Under the pieces are notes generated by a model that worked only from the letters and a program-made list of their open reading frames with translations, was not told where the DNA came from and did not search any database. From CBDFHJ01 sp965247635 (GTDB taxonomy: Bacteria; Chloroflexota; Dehalococcoidia; Lucifugimonadales; Australimonadaceae), in contig CBDFHJ010000010.1 in NCBI GenBank assembly GCA_965247635.1, positions 310,001 to 374,000 on the forward strand: a stretch of 64,000 nt of DNA. The letters run 5' to 3'. Shown here piece by piece: positions 8,969-19,014 of the stretch. The position numbers and the translations under genes are program-made. The first letter of the stretch is position 1, and each line of letters starts with the position of its first letter.

Positions 8969-9372
8969 CCGCTGGTACCGGTGGCGTCCTGGGGCATGGG
9001 GATGACCGTTTTTTTGAGACGGTACGCCTCCAGCGACAGATCGGCCACTAGCTCCTTGAGTTCCCCGTTCTCTCGCTTGAGTTGCCCTACCTCATGCTGA
9101 GTGGCGTCCCGAACCGAGTCACGGGTCAACCTCTCCTTGCCCGCCTCCATGAACTCTTTGGTCCACGAGTAGTAGGAGTGGGGCTTGATCCCCTCCCGCC
9201 GGCACAGGTCGTTGACTGTGACCTCGCGGCGGAAGCCCTCCAGAACAATTCGGATCTTCTCTTCGGGGGTGTACTTACGTCGGGCAGCCGCCTTCACTGT
9301 GCGGACGAAAGACCTGGTCTGCTCGCTTCGTTCCTCGGCGGCCTCTGCTTTGCTTACTTCTAGTTGGGACAC
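8965..9372 (-). CDS. IS3-type transposase OrfA (helix-turn-helix)
   Basis: This 135-residue protein begins 'MSQLEVSKAEAAEERSE' and has a helix-turn-helix ('YTPEEKIRIVLEGFRRE', 'LCRREGIKPHSYYSWTKEF'), then a leucine-zipper-like coiled coil ('QLKRENGELKELVADLSLE'). It binds the terminal repeats in IS3 elements. A run of seven A on the coding strand (9009-9015 as T on the plus strand) lies near its end, where the orfB frame is open upstream of its ATG. This is a plausible -1 slippage site. Confidence 0.9.
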   Translation of the reverse strand: MSQLEVSKAEAAEERSEQTRSFVRTVKAAARRKYTPEEKIRIVLEGFRREVTVNDLCRREGIKPHSYYSWTKEFMEAGKERLTRDSVRDATQHEVGQLKRENGELKELVADLSLEAYRLKKTVIPMPQDATGTSG

Positions 9373-9454
9373 ATCTGCTCCTTTCTGCGGGTAGCTCTAC
9401 CCTCATTTCAGGAGCTCACACCACCCTCCGACTCTCGGGTTTTCCTACCCTTAT

Positions 9455-10891
9455 ATGTGTCCCATTATCGCTGACGGTCTACAGACGTCGGTACTGATAA
9501 AGGGTGGACGTATCGTTACGGCCGTGGACGACTACACCGCGGACATCCTCATCGATGATGGTCGGGTGCGGACTATCGGCCTGGATATCTCCGTCGGCGC
9601 CAACGTGGAGGTGCACGACGCCACGGGGCTGCTGGTGCTACCGGGCGGCGTGGATGTCCATACCCACCTGGACTGGGAGTTCGGCGCCGCCCGCACCGCC
9701 GACACGTTCGGGACCGGGACCACGGCGGCGGCCTTCGGCGGCACCACAACGCTGGTGGACTTCGCCGCCCAAACGCGAGGGCAAAGCCCCCTGGCCGGGC
9801 TGGAGGACTGGCACCGACGCGCCCAGAGTGCCTGCGTGGACGTCGGCGCGCACATGATCATGATCGATGTCAACGCGCAAACCCTGGAGGACATGAAGAC
9901 GCTGCTCACCCATGAAGGCGTCACCACGATCAAGCTCTTCATGGCGTACCCTGGCGTGCTCATGGTGGACGACGCAAACCTCTTCCGAGCCATGCGAATC
10001 GTGGGGGCAAACGGCGGCATGGTGTGCGTGCACGCCGAGAACGGGCAGGTTATCCAGGTCCTCGTTGAAGAGGCGCGCGCCCAGGGACACACCGGGCCCA
10101 AGTACCATATGCTGACCCGTCCAACCGTGATGGAAGGGGAAGCCACGCATCGGGCTATCCGCATTTCGGAGCTTGCGGAGGCGCCCATCTACATCGTCCA
10201 CCTCTCCGCTCTGGAGGCCCTCAGCGCGGTCACGGAGGCGCGAGACCGCGGAATTCCCATCCACGCGGAGACGTGCCCGCACTACCTGTTCCTGACCGAC
10301 GAAGAGTACGACCGGCCGGGCTTCGAGGCGGCCAAGTTCGTGATGACGCCGCCGCTGCGCACTCGCGAACACCAGGCGGCCCTCTGGCGGGGCCTGCAGA
10401 CCGACGACCTCCAAGTCATCTCGACCGATCACTGCCCCTTCTGCTTCCAAGCGCAGACCTTGGGGATGAAGTTCTCCAAGGAGCTGGGACGCGAGGACTT
10501 TAGCAAGATCCCCAACGGCGCCCCCGGTGTCGAGGCACGGCTTCCTTTGGTGTTCGACGGCGGCGTCCGAGACAACGGCATGTCCCTGAACCGCTTCGTG
10601 GAGCTGACCTCGACGGCCCCCGCGAAGCTGTTCGGGCTCTTCCCAAAGAAGGGCACCATCGCGGTGGGCTCCGACGGAGACATCGTCCTGTTCGACCCCA
10701 ACGAGACGTGGACCATCACCGCCGCGGAGCAGCATAGCCGAGCGGACTACACCCTGTTCGAGGGACGCTCGGTCACGGGACGCGTGGCGAAGGTCTTCCT
10801 CCGCGGGGAGCTTATCGTCGATGGAGCACAGTGGCGTGGGCGGGAGGGCATGGGGGAGTTCGTCCATCGCGGCGAGGCGGGCAAGGCGTAG
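9455..10891 (+). CDS. D-hydantoinase / dihydropyrimidinase
   Basis: This 478-residue metal-dependent amidohydrolase opens cyclic ureides (hydantoins, dihydropyrimidines) to N-carbamoyl amino acids. Visible ligands are 'VDVHTHLDW' (His69, His71), the carboxylated Lys160 in 'TIKLFMAYPG', 'VHLSALEAL', 'HAETCPHY' and the catalytic Asp in 'STDHCPF'. The C-terminal 'KGTIAVGSDGDIVLFDP' beta-sandwich return is typical. The only upstream ATG lies inside the right end of the IS element, so residues 1-9 ('MCPIIADGL') are IS-encoded and the native start was lost or displaced; family homology begins at about 'SVLIKGGRIVT'. The next gene should process the carbamoyl product. Confidence 0.92.
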   Translation: MCPIIADGLQTSVLIKGGRIVTAVDDYTADILIDDGRVRTIGLDISVGANVEVHDATGLLVLPGGVDVHTHLDWEFGAARTADTFGTGTTAAAFGGTTTLVDFAAQTRGQSPLAGLEDWHRRAQSACVDVGAHMIMIDVNAQTLEDMKTLLTHEGVTTIKLFMAYPGVLMVDDANLFRAMRIVGANGGMVCVHAENGQVIQVLVEEARAQGHTGPKYHMLTRPTVMEGEATHRAIRISELAEAPIYIVHLSALEALSAVTEARDRGIPIHAETCPHYLFLTDEEYDRPGFEAAKFVMTPPLRTREHQAALWRGLQTDDLQVISTDHCPFCFQAQTLGMKFSKELGREDFSKIPNGAPGVEARLPLVFDGGVRDNGMSLNRFVELTSTAPAKLFGLFPKKGTIAVGSDGDIVLFDPNETWTITAAEQHSRADYTLFEGRSVTGRVAKVFLRGELIVDGAQWRGREGMGEFVHRGEAGKA

Positions 10892-10988
10892 CGCTTGATA
10901 AGCGGTCCGCTTGCCCCCTCTTGCTTGCGGGTCAAGCCGTGATAGCAGTTGGGAAATGTTGGAGGTCCCATGACAGACCAACACGAAG

Positions 10989-11122
10989 CTAGTAGTCTGT
11001 CCGGGAAATACGTTTCATCTCTTTGTCACCCTGAGAGTGGCGAAGGGTCTCTCGGGTGAGAGATTCTTCGTCCGCCTGCGGTGGCCTCAGAATGACAGGA
11101 ACTTCGTGGACTAAGCACTAGT
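10989..11122. repeat. Dispersed 134-bp repeat (MITE-like), copy 1
   Basis: The segment from 'ctagtagtctgtccgggaaa' to 'gtggactaagcactagt' matches the segment at 59265-59398 almost throughout. Imperfect terminal inverted repeats (AGT..GTCC..GAA type) and an internal palindrome built on 'ctttgtcaccctga' and 'tcagaatgacagg' give it a foldback structure without coding capacity. It ends one base before the ATG of the next gene, so it forms that gene's whole leader. Confidence 0.65.
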
Positions 11123-12358
11123 ATGACCGTAGCGGAGATAAACGGCGACCGCCTCTGGCAGCGGCACATGGAGATGGCCCAGGTTGGCGCAACCGGACGT
11201 GGCGGCGTCAATCGCCAGGCCCTCACGCCGGAGGACGCACAGGCCCGTGTCCTGCTGCTGGGTTGGGCAGCGTCCAGGGGCTTTTCAGCGGAGCTCGACC
11301 CCATCGGCAACCTGTTCATCCGCCGCCCAGGCCGCGATCCATCAGCAAGCCCGGTGCTGGCCGGGTCACACCTGGACACCCAGCCCGCGGGAGGGAACTT
11401 CGACGGAGTCTTTGGCGTCCTCGCGGCCTTTGAAGCGCTGGAAACATTGGAGGATGCGGGTACCACGACCCAGCGTCCCCTGGAGGTCGTGGTGTGGACC
11501 AACGAGGAGGGCGCCAGGTTCCAACCGACAACCATGGGCTCAGCCGTCTTCGCCGGCGCGCTGGCCCTAAGCGATGTTCTCAATACGACGGACAGGGCTG
11601 GCGTTACCGTAGCGGAGGCCCTTGGCGAGACGCTGAAGGCCTTGCCTGGCACCGGGCGGCGCGGTCTGGGGTTCCCGGTACACGCATACCTGGAGGCCCA
11701 CATCGAGCAGGGGCCAGTCCTAGAGGCGACTGGGACCACCATCGGCGCGGTGACTGCCATCCAGAGCCTCCGTTGGTTCACCGTTGAGGTCCATGGCGAA
11801 GAGGCCCATGCCGGGACGACCCCTCGACGGTCGAGGCGGGACGCGCTCGCGGCCGCCGTGCGCATGGTGACGGCCCTGGAGGAGCTGATGCGAGATGAGG
11901 CGGACACGGTGCGCTTTACCGTGGGACGGTTCGAGGTCTCGCCCAACTCCCCAAACACCGTGCCGGGCCGCGTGCTCTTCACCATCGACTTCCGCCATCC
12001 GGAGCGCGAAGTGCTTGCCCGCCTCGGAGGCCAGGTGGAGCAGGTCTGCCGTCTCCACCAGGGTGACTGCACCGTAACCGTTACCGAGACGCTCAACTCA
12101 TCTCCCACCAGGTTGGACTCCACGGTGCTTGACGTCGTTAGGCGGGCAGCTCGGCGCTTGGAATTGCCGCAGATGGACATCGTCTCGGGAGCAACCCACG
12201 ACGCCAAGTACATGGCGGGGCTCTGTCCCACTGGCATGGTATTCGTGCCGTGTCTACAGGGGATCAGTCACAGTGAAGCCGAGCGCGCATCCCCCGAGGA
12301 CCTTGTCTCAGGGGCGCGTGTCCTCGCGGAGGCGCTGGTGGAGCTGGCCGGCCGCTGA
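11123..12358 (+). CDS. M20 family N-carbamoyl-L-amino acid hydrolase / allantoate amidohydrolase
   Basis: This 411-residue zinc peptidase-like enzyme carries the family ligands: 'SHLDTQPAGGNFDGVFG' (His, Asp bridging the metals), 'WTNEEGARF' (Glu pair), 'EAHIEQGPVLE' (His) and 'SGATHDAKYMAG' (His). The middle 'HAGTTPRRSRRDAL' belongs to the dimerisation lid. It would hydrolyse the N-carbamoyl group released by the hydantoinase upstream, giving amino acid, CO2 and ammonia; allantoate or ureidopropionate are alternative substrates. The ATG follows directly after a repeat element with only a weak 'aggaa' upstream, so its translation may be atypical. Confidence 0.9.
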   Translation: MTVAEINGDRLWQRHMEMAQVGATGRGGVNRQALTPEDAQARVLLLGWAASRGFSAELDPIGNLFIRRPGRDPSASPVLAGSHLDTQPAGGNFDGVFGVLAAFEALETLEDAGTTTQRPLEVVVWTNEEGARFQPTTMGSAVFAGALALSDVLNTTDRAGVTVAEALGETLKALPGTGRRGLGFPVHAYLEAHIEQGPVLEATGTTIGAVTAIQSLRWFTVEVHGEEAHAGTTPRRSRRDALAAAVRMVTALEELMRDEADTVRFTVGRFEVSPNSPNTVPGRVLFTIDFRHPEREVLARLGGQVEQVCRLHQGDCTVTVTETLNSSPTRLDSTVLDVVRRAARRLELPQMDIVSGATHDAKYMAGLCPTGMVFVPCLQGISHSEAERASPEDLVSGARVLAEALVELAGR

Positions 12359-12379
12359 ACAACAAGGGGGGGCATCCCG

Positions 12380-13654
12380 CTAGCCGACTTCGGTCTCCGC
12401 CACCACCGTAGACTCCTCGCCAAAGCCCCTTAGCTCGCGCAGCTGAGGACTGAGTACGCCCGCCAAAGCGACGACCACGAACACCATGAACGCTCCGCCA
12501 CCCACCGCCAGCGGGGCCCCTACGAAGTTCGCGGTCACCCCGAGGGTAGCCGCGCCTAGCGGCACCATGCTCCACCGAAGGCTCTGCAGTCCCATGACGC
12601 GGCCCCGAAGCGCGTCAGGTACGATCATTTGTATCGCGATGGTGATGAGCGTCACGTTGGAAAAGGCGAAAAAGCCCAGGAACGGCATCAGCGCCACCGA
12701 TAGGACGTACCAATGACTGAACGCGAAGGCCATTAGGATGCCGCACGCCATTAGCAGCTGGACGGTCAACAGTTTGCCCACGTGGAACCGCTGCGCCAGC
12801 AGCGGGGTCGTGAAAGTCCCGACGATAGAGCCCACCCCCGTGGCGGAAGCCAATAATCCGAGGCCGCGGGCATCCACGTGGAGAATGTCCTTGGCGAATA
12901 TCGGCATGAGCATCATGTAGCTGAAGGCAAACATGCCTGAGAAAAAACTGAGGCCGATAAGTATCCGGACCGTCTTTTCCCTCCAACAGTAGCGGGCCCC
13001 CTCTTTAAGGTCTTCCAGTGGACTTGCCGAGCTGGCTCTAGGCATCCGGCTTACCCGGACCAACCGGACCGCAATGGTCAAAATAGCGAAGGACATAGCC
13101 GAAACAAGGAAGCTTTGACCAGCGCCGGCGTAAGCGATAACAAACCCAGCAATGGCTGGTGCGACCACGCTGGTAACCTGCCATATGGCTGAGAATACGG
13201 TCACCGCGTTCACGAGCTGGGAGCGGTCTGGCAACAAAAGTGGATACAGTGACATACGACTGGGGTTTTCGAATGATTGCGTCGCGCCGATGAAGAACGC
13301 CGCTACCATCAGGTGCCACAATTCCACTAGGCCAGCTATGGTGAGAGAGGCCAGCGTGCCTACGACTACCATGGCCACTAGCTGAACCGTAATAATCACG
13401 TAGCGCTTGTCCAGCCGGTCGGCGGCAACGCCTCCCAACATCGTTAGCGCAATCGTAGGTATGGCCTGGAAGAGCGCAACGTAGCCTAGGGACAAAGGAG
13501 AGCCGGTCAGGTCGAAAGCGAGCCAGCCCAAAGTGAAGAGCAGCATCATCTGGCCCGTCACCTGCACCAAGAGGCCGGACCAGAATACGCGGAAGTCCCG
13601 GAACCGTAGAACGGCCAATACGTGAAGAGGGTTGGTGTGTGTAGCCGTCTTCAT
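12380..13654 (-). CDS. MFS transporter (EntS-like, MFS_3 type)
   Basis: This 424-residue protein has about twelve hydrophobic helices. The typical MFS loop is present after helix 2 ('GGVAADRLDKRYVII'), and 'FENPSRMSLYPLLLPD' in the middle of the N-half is typical of the EntS-like exporters. The cytosolic centre ('RMPRASSASPLEDLKEGARY') links the two six-helix halves. It is convergent with the amidohydrolase, 21 bases apart. It could move the ureide or amino acid of the neighbouring pathway, but this branch of MFS mostly exports, so the substrate is open. Confidence 0.85.
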   Translation of the reverse strand: MKTATHTNPLHVLAVLRFRDFRVFWSGLLVQVTGQMMLLFTLGWLAFDLTGSPLSLGYVALFQAIPTIALTMLGGVAADRLDKRYVIITVQLVAMVVVGTLASLTIAGLVELWHLMVAAFFIGATQSFENPSRMSLYPLLLPDRSQLVNAVTVFSAIWQVTSVVAPAIAGFVIAYAGAGQSFLVSAMSFAILTIAVRLVRVSRMPRASSASPLEDLKEGARYCWREKTVRILIGLSFFSGMFAFSYMMLMPIFAKDILHVDARGLGLLASATGVGSIVGTFTTPLLAQRFHVGKLLTVQLLMACGILMAFAFSHWYVLSVALMPFLGFFAFSNVTLITIAIQMIVPDALRGRVMGLQSLRWSMVPLGAATLGVTANFVGAPLAVGGGAFMVFVVVALAGVLSPQLRELRGFGEESTVVAETEVG

Positions 13655-13876
13655 CTCGTCAGTTGTGCACTACGCCCCGGAATAGCCAACCCTTCGCAAG
13701 AAATGCCCCGCTTTTCCAAGCACCGGTCCCCCTATCATATGGCAGAGGGTGATAACGCCTGAAGTGCCTAATCTACTACCGATGGACCGAATGAGCGAGT
13801 CTAGCGTAAAGCTCGACTCTCCCCCATCTCGACCGCTAACGAGCACTTCTCATTCCACTGCTGATAAACTGGCGAC

Positions 13877-15507
13877 GTGCGTACCCTTGTGCCGTGGGTA
13901 CTAGGCTTTGCCGCGGGCCTGCTACTTCTGGCGGCCTGCACCCAGCCGGGCTCGACTCCTGACACAACCCCGGACTTCACACCGACGGCCACCTCCGCGT
14001 CGGCAACTCCCACACGGTCACTCACGCCGACACCCAGCCCTTCGCAGACCACAGCGGCGCCATCACCGACGGCCACTGCTACGGTACCGACGCCATCACT
14101 CACACCCACGCTGATGCCATCTCCCACGCCGTCGCCGACCCCCACGCTGCCCCCAGGGCCCGCGCCCACCCTTGAGGTCGGATGCGCCTTCACCCGCGTC
14201 CCGCTGGACCAGCGAGTGAGGTGTGGGTCCACTCCGAGGACGACATCGAAACGCTCTCCTGGTCCGCCCCGGGCGGCTCGCCCGACACGGGTAGCGACAA
14301 CACGTTCTGGCCACGCTTTTCCTCCCTGGGCGAGGCCTTCATAGCCCTGGAGGCGTGTAATCGGGGGGCCTGCACAACCGCGGTGCACTACTTCCAGGTC
14401 GTCGAGGATGCCAGGACCTGGATCGGGCCGCCTGAGTGCTCAGGCAAGGACGTGAAGTTCACGGCGTCACCCATGGGCTCGGACGCGCTCGTGGGCATAA
14501 CGCCCATGGGGCAGATGGGGGATGATCACGTGACACCCACCGACCACACCTACTTCTACCACGATCAGCCGGAGGTGTTCCCTCTACCGTACGACATCAG
14601 GGCGCTGGCTGACGGGTACATCGTCAAGCTCAGGACGATGCCTGGGCATCTGAGGCCCAGCCCTGAGGACCCGGACGGTCTGTGGGAGGACTGGCGCCTC
14701 ATCATTTGGCACTCCTGCACCATCTCCACGATCTACATCCACGTGGGCGGCATCGCTCCGGAGATTCTCGATCAGGCGGAAAACGACCGGGAGTGGCCGG
14801 AGTACCGTTGGGAAGGGTCTCCCGCCATACCGGTCAAGGCGGGGCAAGTCATTGGGAAGGCTCACTATCGATACTCCCTTGACTTCAGCGTCCACGATAT
14901 CTCGGTTATCCTCAGCGGCTTCATGGTCCCGTCTCACTATACAAGCGCCTGGAAGATCCACACCATGGACCCCTTCGACTACTTCGCGGAGCCCCTAAGG
15001 AGTCAGCTCCTGGAGAAGAATGCCAGGACCGCGGAGCCCAGGGGCGGCAAGATCGACTTCGACATCGACGGCCGGCTGGTGGGAAACTGGTTCCTAGACG
15101 GTACCGTGACTTACAACGCCTCTAGGCCCCTGAGTGTCCCCTACAAGTGGTACGGGCATCTCTCCATCGTCTACGACCACTACGACCCGGCGCTGATCAG
15201 GATCAGCATCGGGGCCGATACGGGAATCAACGAGGAAGGATGCAGCCAGTGCGCTGGCACCTACGGGGTGAGAGGCAACGCTCCCGACCCCGCCGCGATC
15301 ACCGTGGATTCAGGGCTCGTGAAATACGAGCTCCTCGACCGCTCCGGATATCCTAGCATGAGTGAGCGGAACGACGAGCGCAGAACGCTTGGGGTCTTCC
15401 TGGCACAGATGATCGACGACCGGACTATCCAGGTCGAAGTGGTCCCAGACCAGACCGCCGACGAGGTGTACGGCTTCTCCGACGCCGCAAGCATTTACCG
15501 CAGGTAG
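13877..15507 (+). pseudogene. Frameshifted secreted lipoprotein with Thr/Pro-rich linker and M23-like domain
   Basis: A GTG start gives a lipoprotein signal ('LLLLAACTQPG', lipobox LAAC) and a linker of about 70 residues rich in Pro-Thr-Ser. At about 14203 the frame must change: 'TRVPLDQ' in one frame versus 'RPAGPASEVWVHSEDD' in the other, consistent with one lost base. The second frame runs to 15507 and contains 'GQMGDDHVTPTDHTYFY', 'ALADGYIVKL' and 'STIYIHVGG', resembling the fold of M23-like secreted proteins but without a clear HxH zinc pair. It is either a sequencing error in an intact gene or a recent pseudogene. A short echo of its last codons lies at 24022-24066. Confidence 0.6.
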
Positions 15508-15721
15508 CCAAGCGCACATTGCGCCAACGAGGGCGGCTGGCGGCACGTACCGAATTCAATAGGCTGGTAGCGAGATCGCGTGGCTTTCTCAGGGAGTCCA
15601 GGATAGCTTTGGGGGGCTGGGCTTCGTCCCTCTCCATCTCCACCAGTAACAAGCGTTCGCCTATTGGCAAATTGGCCTAATTTCCTGTTCTGTTATTACA
15701 AACTGGGACAGGCTGGGAGGT

Positions 15722-18700
15722 TCAGTCGGCGGCTCCGTCGGGGAGCGGAACTCGCGCGCCGTGCGTCACGATAGTTCCGGCAGCTCGTGCTGGCTCGCCG
15801 TTCACCGTGCCCTCGACGTAGAACGTCACCGTGATAGTGTCCGCTATGCCGCTGTCCGCCGATGGATCTTCCGCTATGTAATCGAAGTTGCTGGCCAGTT
15901 GGTTTAGCGCTCGCGCGTCGAGGTCCCACCTCACCAGGTCTCCGCTTACCGTGACGTCTTCGTCTACCAGCACGACCCCTGGCATAGTCACGATCACCCG
16001 GGCGGTATCGCCGGTCCAGCCCCTAGGAAGGGATGCCTCGAAGTACGCCTGCCGGACGGGTTCGCCGCCACAGCGCCACTGGTCCAGCGTCGATTGGGCC
16101 AGGTCTGTCTCCACGCTAAGCGTGTCAGTGTCACGGTCGATAACCACGAAGGTGAACGTGCTCCCATCCGGAGTCAGCAGTCCGCCAGTGGGATATGGAG
16201 GCCTCACGGGGCCGGCGCTGGTCAAGCCGTCATGGGTTACTGCTAGATTCACGGTCCACAAGCCCACCTGATCCAGTACAAAGTCATCGGCGGGGTCGTA
16301 GAAGTAGCCGACTGCGTTGGCTCGGCCATCGAAGTCACGGACTGTGCCGTCCGGTGCGATGACGGTGTAGTCGATGCGGCTCGGTAGCGTGGGCATAATC
16401 GGCCCTGCCAACCGGAAGACGTCACCGGTTTCTAGGACGGCGCCTGGCCGCAGGCCATGGGGCATGAAGAACATGTCTACCTCGCGCCCGTGAACCGTGA
16501 GGAGCGGCCCACCGCTGGGACCTCCGGCCGCACCTTGGAATGGGGGCATCACGCGCGCGCCCAGCGTGTCGTCCTTGGGGGTCAGCACCCAGCCGGAGCC
16601 GTAAATGGCGTAGATCCCTTCGCCCGCATTGTCGTCCCGTATCACGGCGGCGGCGTACATGAACTTGAAATCGCCCGGCTCATCTCCTTGCGGCCCAGTA
16701 CCCGACTGGAAGATGTAAGGGTCGCCGAAAGCCCAGTAGGGGTCTGCGGTTTCTTCGCCGACGATGAGCTCCCGCACCCGTATGCCCGGGCGTTGGGCGG
16801 ACCCATATGTGTATGTCCAAAGCGGGACTTCCGCGGGGTGCATGCCCGGCCACTTCTGCGGGCGATGGATGAGCGCTAATTGTCCGGCCTCTCTGCCTCC
16901 CTCGACTCCAGCCTCGTCGAATTGCTCCAGCTGCAAGGCACGGGCGATCAGCGGGTGTTTCTCGTCGACTATCTGCACACTGTTACGCAGGCTTATGGCG
17001 GGGTCGCCCCTTTCCGCGGTCACTCCCCACTGAATGTCCCCGGTAAAGAAGGGGGGCCAGAGGTGCCCTTCGTTGTCGGGGGCAAAGTTGAGTCTGAAGA
17101 ACCAGGGTGGGGGCACCTCTCCGAAGAGTGAGGACCCGCGCCTCCCATGCACGATGAACGGCGCGTCGGGCGTGGCGACGGCGCTACCGAACCGCAGTCG
17201 GCCCGCCCATAGCTCTCCATCTCGGTCCCTGTATTGGGCCCTCTACATCGATCCGAAACTTGCCGTCGCGCTCGAAGGTGAACAGTTCGCCGTCGCCGTC
17301 CCACCAACCGTTGGCGTTGGCGCGGCCCGTGAAGACGCGCGCCGTGGTCTCACCATCGGCTGCGATATGCGTCACCGCATAGGTGATATCGGCCGGGACG
17401 CCGGGCATGACCGTCAGCGTAGGGGGAATGGCATCTCCCACTTCGAAGGGGGTTCCGGGCAGCATGGCGGTCTCGATGTCCAGCACGTTGGCGACCGTAA
17501 CGTCGTAGGTCCCGCTGATCTCGTACATCCTGCCGTCTTGGTCGGTGATATGGCCTCCGAGGGTGATCACGTAGTCGCCATCAAGAGGAAACTGGTAGGC
17601 GAAGGTATCGCCCTCACCCTGGAGCTGTGGCATTCCCGACGGATGCTTACCGGAAGCAATAGCCCCGCCGTTACAGTCGGGGGTCGTGGGCCGAAGGAAC
17701 ACGTAGCGCGTCAGCGGTGCGGGGCCAAGCACCTGAGTCTGGCCGTCGGGCCGGAAGATGGTTACGGTGAGCTCGCTATCGAGAAAGTCGAGGGCAATCG
17801 GTGGAACGGGCGGCGCACCAGACTCGGCCGTGCCAAAGAACGGCACGTACGGTTCCAGTCGATAGGTCCAAAGCTCATCGTAACTATCAAGCCGTGGGAT
17901 AACGGGATCGTGGCGGGTCATCACACGAGGGCTAAAATCGAACAGGTTAGAATCCTCGCGGGCTCGAACCCCACCCCGCGTGCCTTCGCTGACCACGTCG
18001 GCCAGCAAGGTAGCGGCCAGCCGCATCGGCGCTGGATCGCCGATGGTGACATTCCCCAGCGAAGCCTCACAGCAATTGGCTGGATGGCGAAATGCACTCC
18101 TTATGGAATCTCTTTCAATGGGAACATGAAGGTTGGCCGTCAACTCGTATAGTCCGTCAGGGTAGTCATCAGGGACGGATAGATCTCTGTCGAAATCGGC
18201 CACCCAGTTGCCGTCATCAAGCTTCCAGTCGATTTCAATGGTGCTAAGACTGTCCAAGGCATCGTAGTGGATGAACCGCATCTCGATCGGCAGGCCGGTG
18301 GGGGTCAAGAAGGCGGTGGCATAGTCCTGTACGCGGCCAACCTGCCTGCCCTCCCCATCGCCGATTAGGAACGCACCTATTCGGAGCCTCGAACGTGGAG
18401 GCTGAGCGTCCGTTTGGAATTGAAGGATCACGCGTCCAGAGATGGGGACCCGCTGGCCGGGCATGAATGCATCAGTCGCCAGCGTGCCCCTGATGACCCA
18501 CGCATCGCTGCTATACTGACTGAGGCGCATCGCGCTGCTAAAGGCAATCCCCTCGGAGGCTTCCTCGACCGGAAGGCGCAACAGGACGCTGCTAGGTCCC
18601 TCGTCACTATCGGTACCCCAGGAAGTACCCCATTTCGGGTGCCGAGCGACAAGGATATGCGTGCCTGCCACAGCATCGATCTCTGCCTCGAACGCTCCGT

Positions 18701-18932
18701 CCGCATCCGCCGACAAGAACGTCTCATCCTCGTAGCCAGGCACGCGAGCAACGTCGCCCAGCTCCAGATTGCCAACGAACAAGGCGTCGCACGGCCGGAC
18801 TGCCCCTGCCGCTCCGATCACACGCGCACGGCCGATATCTCCACCGCTGATGAAGTCCACAGTGATCGACTCGACGTTGGGCGCGATATTGAAGTACCGT
18901 GCGTGTAGACCGTCAGCGATAATGGGACACAT
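15722..18932 (-). pseudogene. Large exported beta-rich protein gene, 5' end replaced by IS and frameshifted
   Basis: Two minus-strand frames, 18932-17184 and the one ending at 15722, join if one extra base in a C run at 17227-17229 is removed. The text then continues from 'FRIDVEGPIQ' into 'DRDGELWAGRLRFGSA'. The whole would be about 1065 residues with many beta-sandwich-like segments ('GTYDVTVANV', 'DGKFRIDVEG', 'GLWTVNLAVTHDG') and no catalytic motif recognised, like a cell-surface protein. The only start is the ATG within the inner end of IS copy 2, so the first nine residues are IS-derived and any native signal peptide is missing. A loss-of-function state is likely. Confidence 0.6.
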
Positions 18933-19014
18933 ATAAGGGTAGGAAAACCCGAGAGTCGGAGGGTGGTGTGAGCTCCTGAAATGAGGGTAGAGCTACCCAC
19001 AGAAAGGAGCAGAT

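Larger units (their letters stand above)
7939..9483 (-). mobile_element. IS3-family-like insertion sequence, copy 1
   Basis: The ends were set by comparing this copy with the one at 18904-20448; both are exactly 1545 bp. The left end reads 'tgttagcaaccagcaaaag' and the right end, read inward on the other strand, 'tgtagaccgtcagcgataa'. Both continue into the shared 'tgggacacat', so the imperfect terminal inverted repeats are about 29 bp and begin TG as usual for IS3. No target duplication was visible. The element carries orfA and orfB. Confidence 0.9.

Noticed and set aside
9638..10984. Long open frame (448 codons) on the minus strand
   Set aside because: It is antisense to the hydantoinase, whose motifs are clear; the antisense product has biased composition caused by GC-rich codons.
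13950..14170. Repetitive-looking DNA, possible CRISPR or minisatellite
   Set aside because: It encodes the Pro/Thr/Ser-rich stalk of a lipoprotein; spacing is irregular and there are no spacer-repeat units. No CRISPR array was seen anywhere in the window.
17034..18152. Long plus-strand frame (372 codons)
   Set aside because: Antisense to the large exported protein; no recognisable domain.
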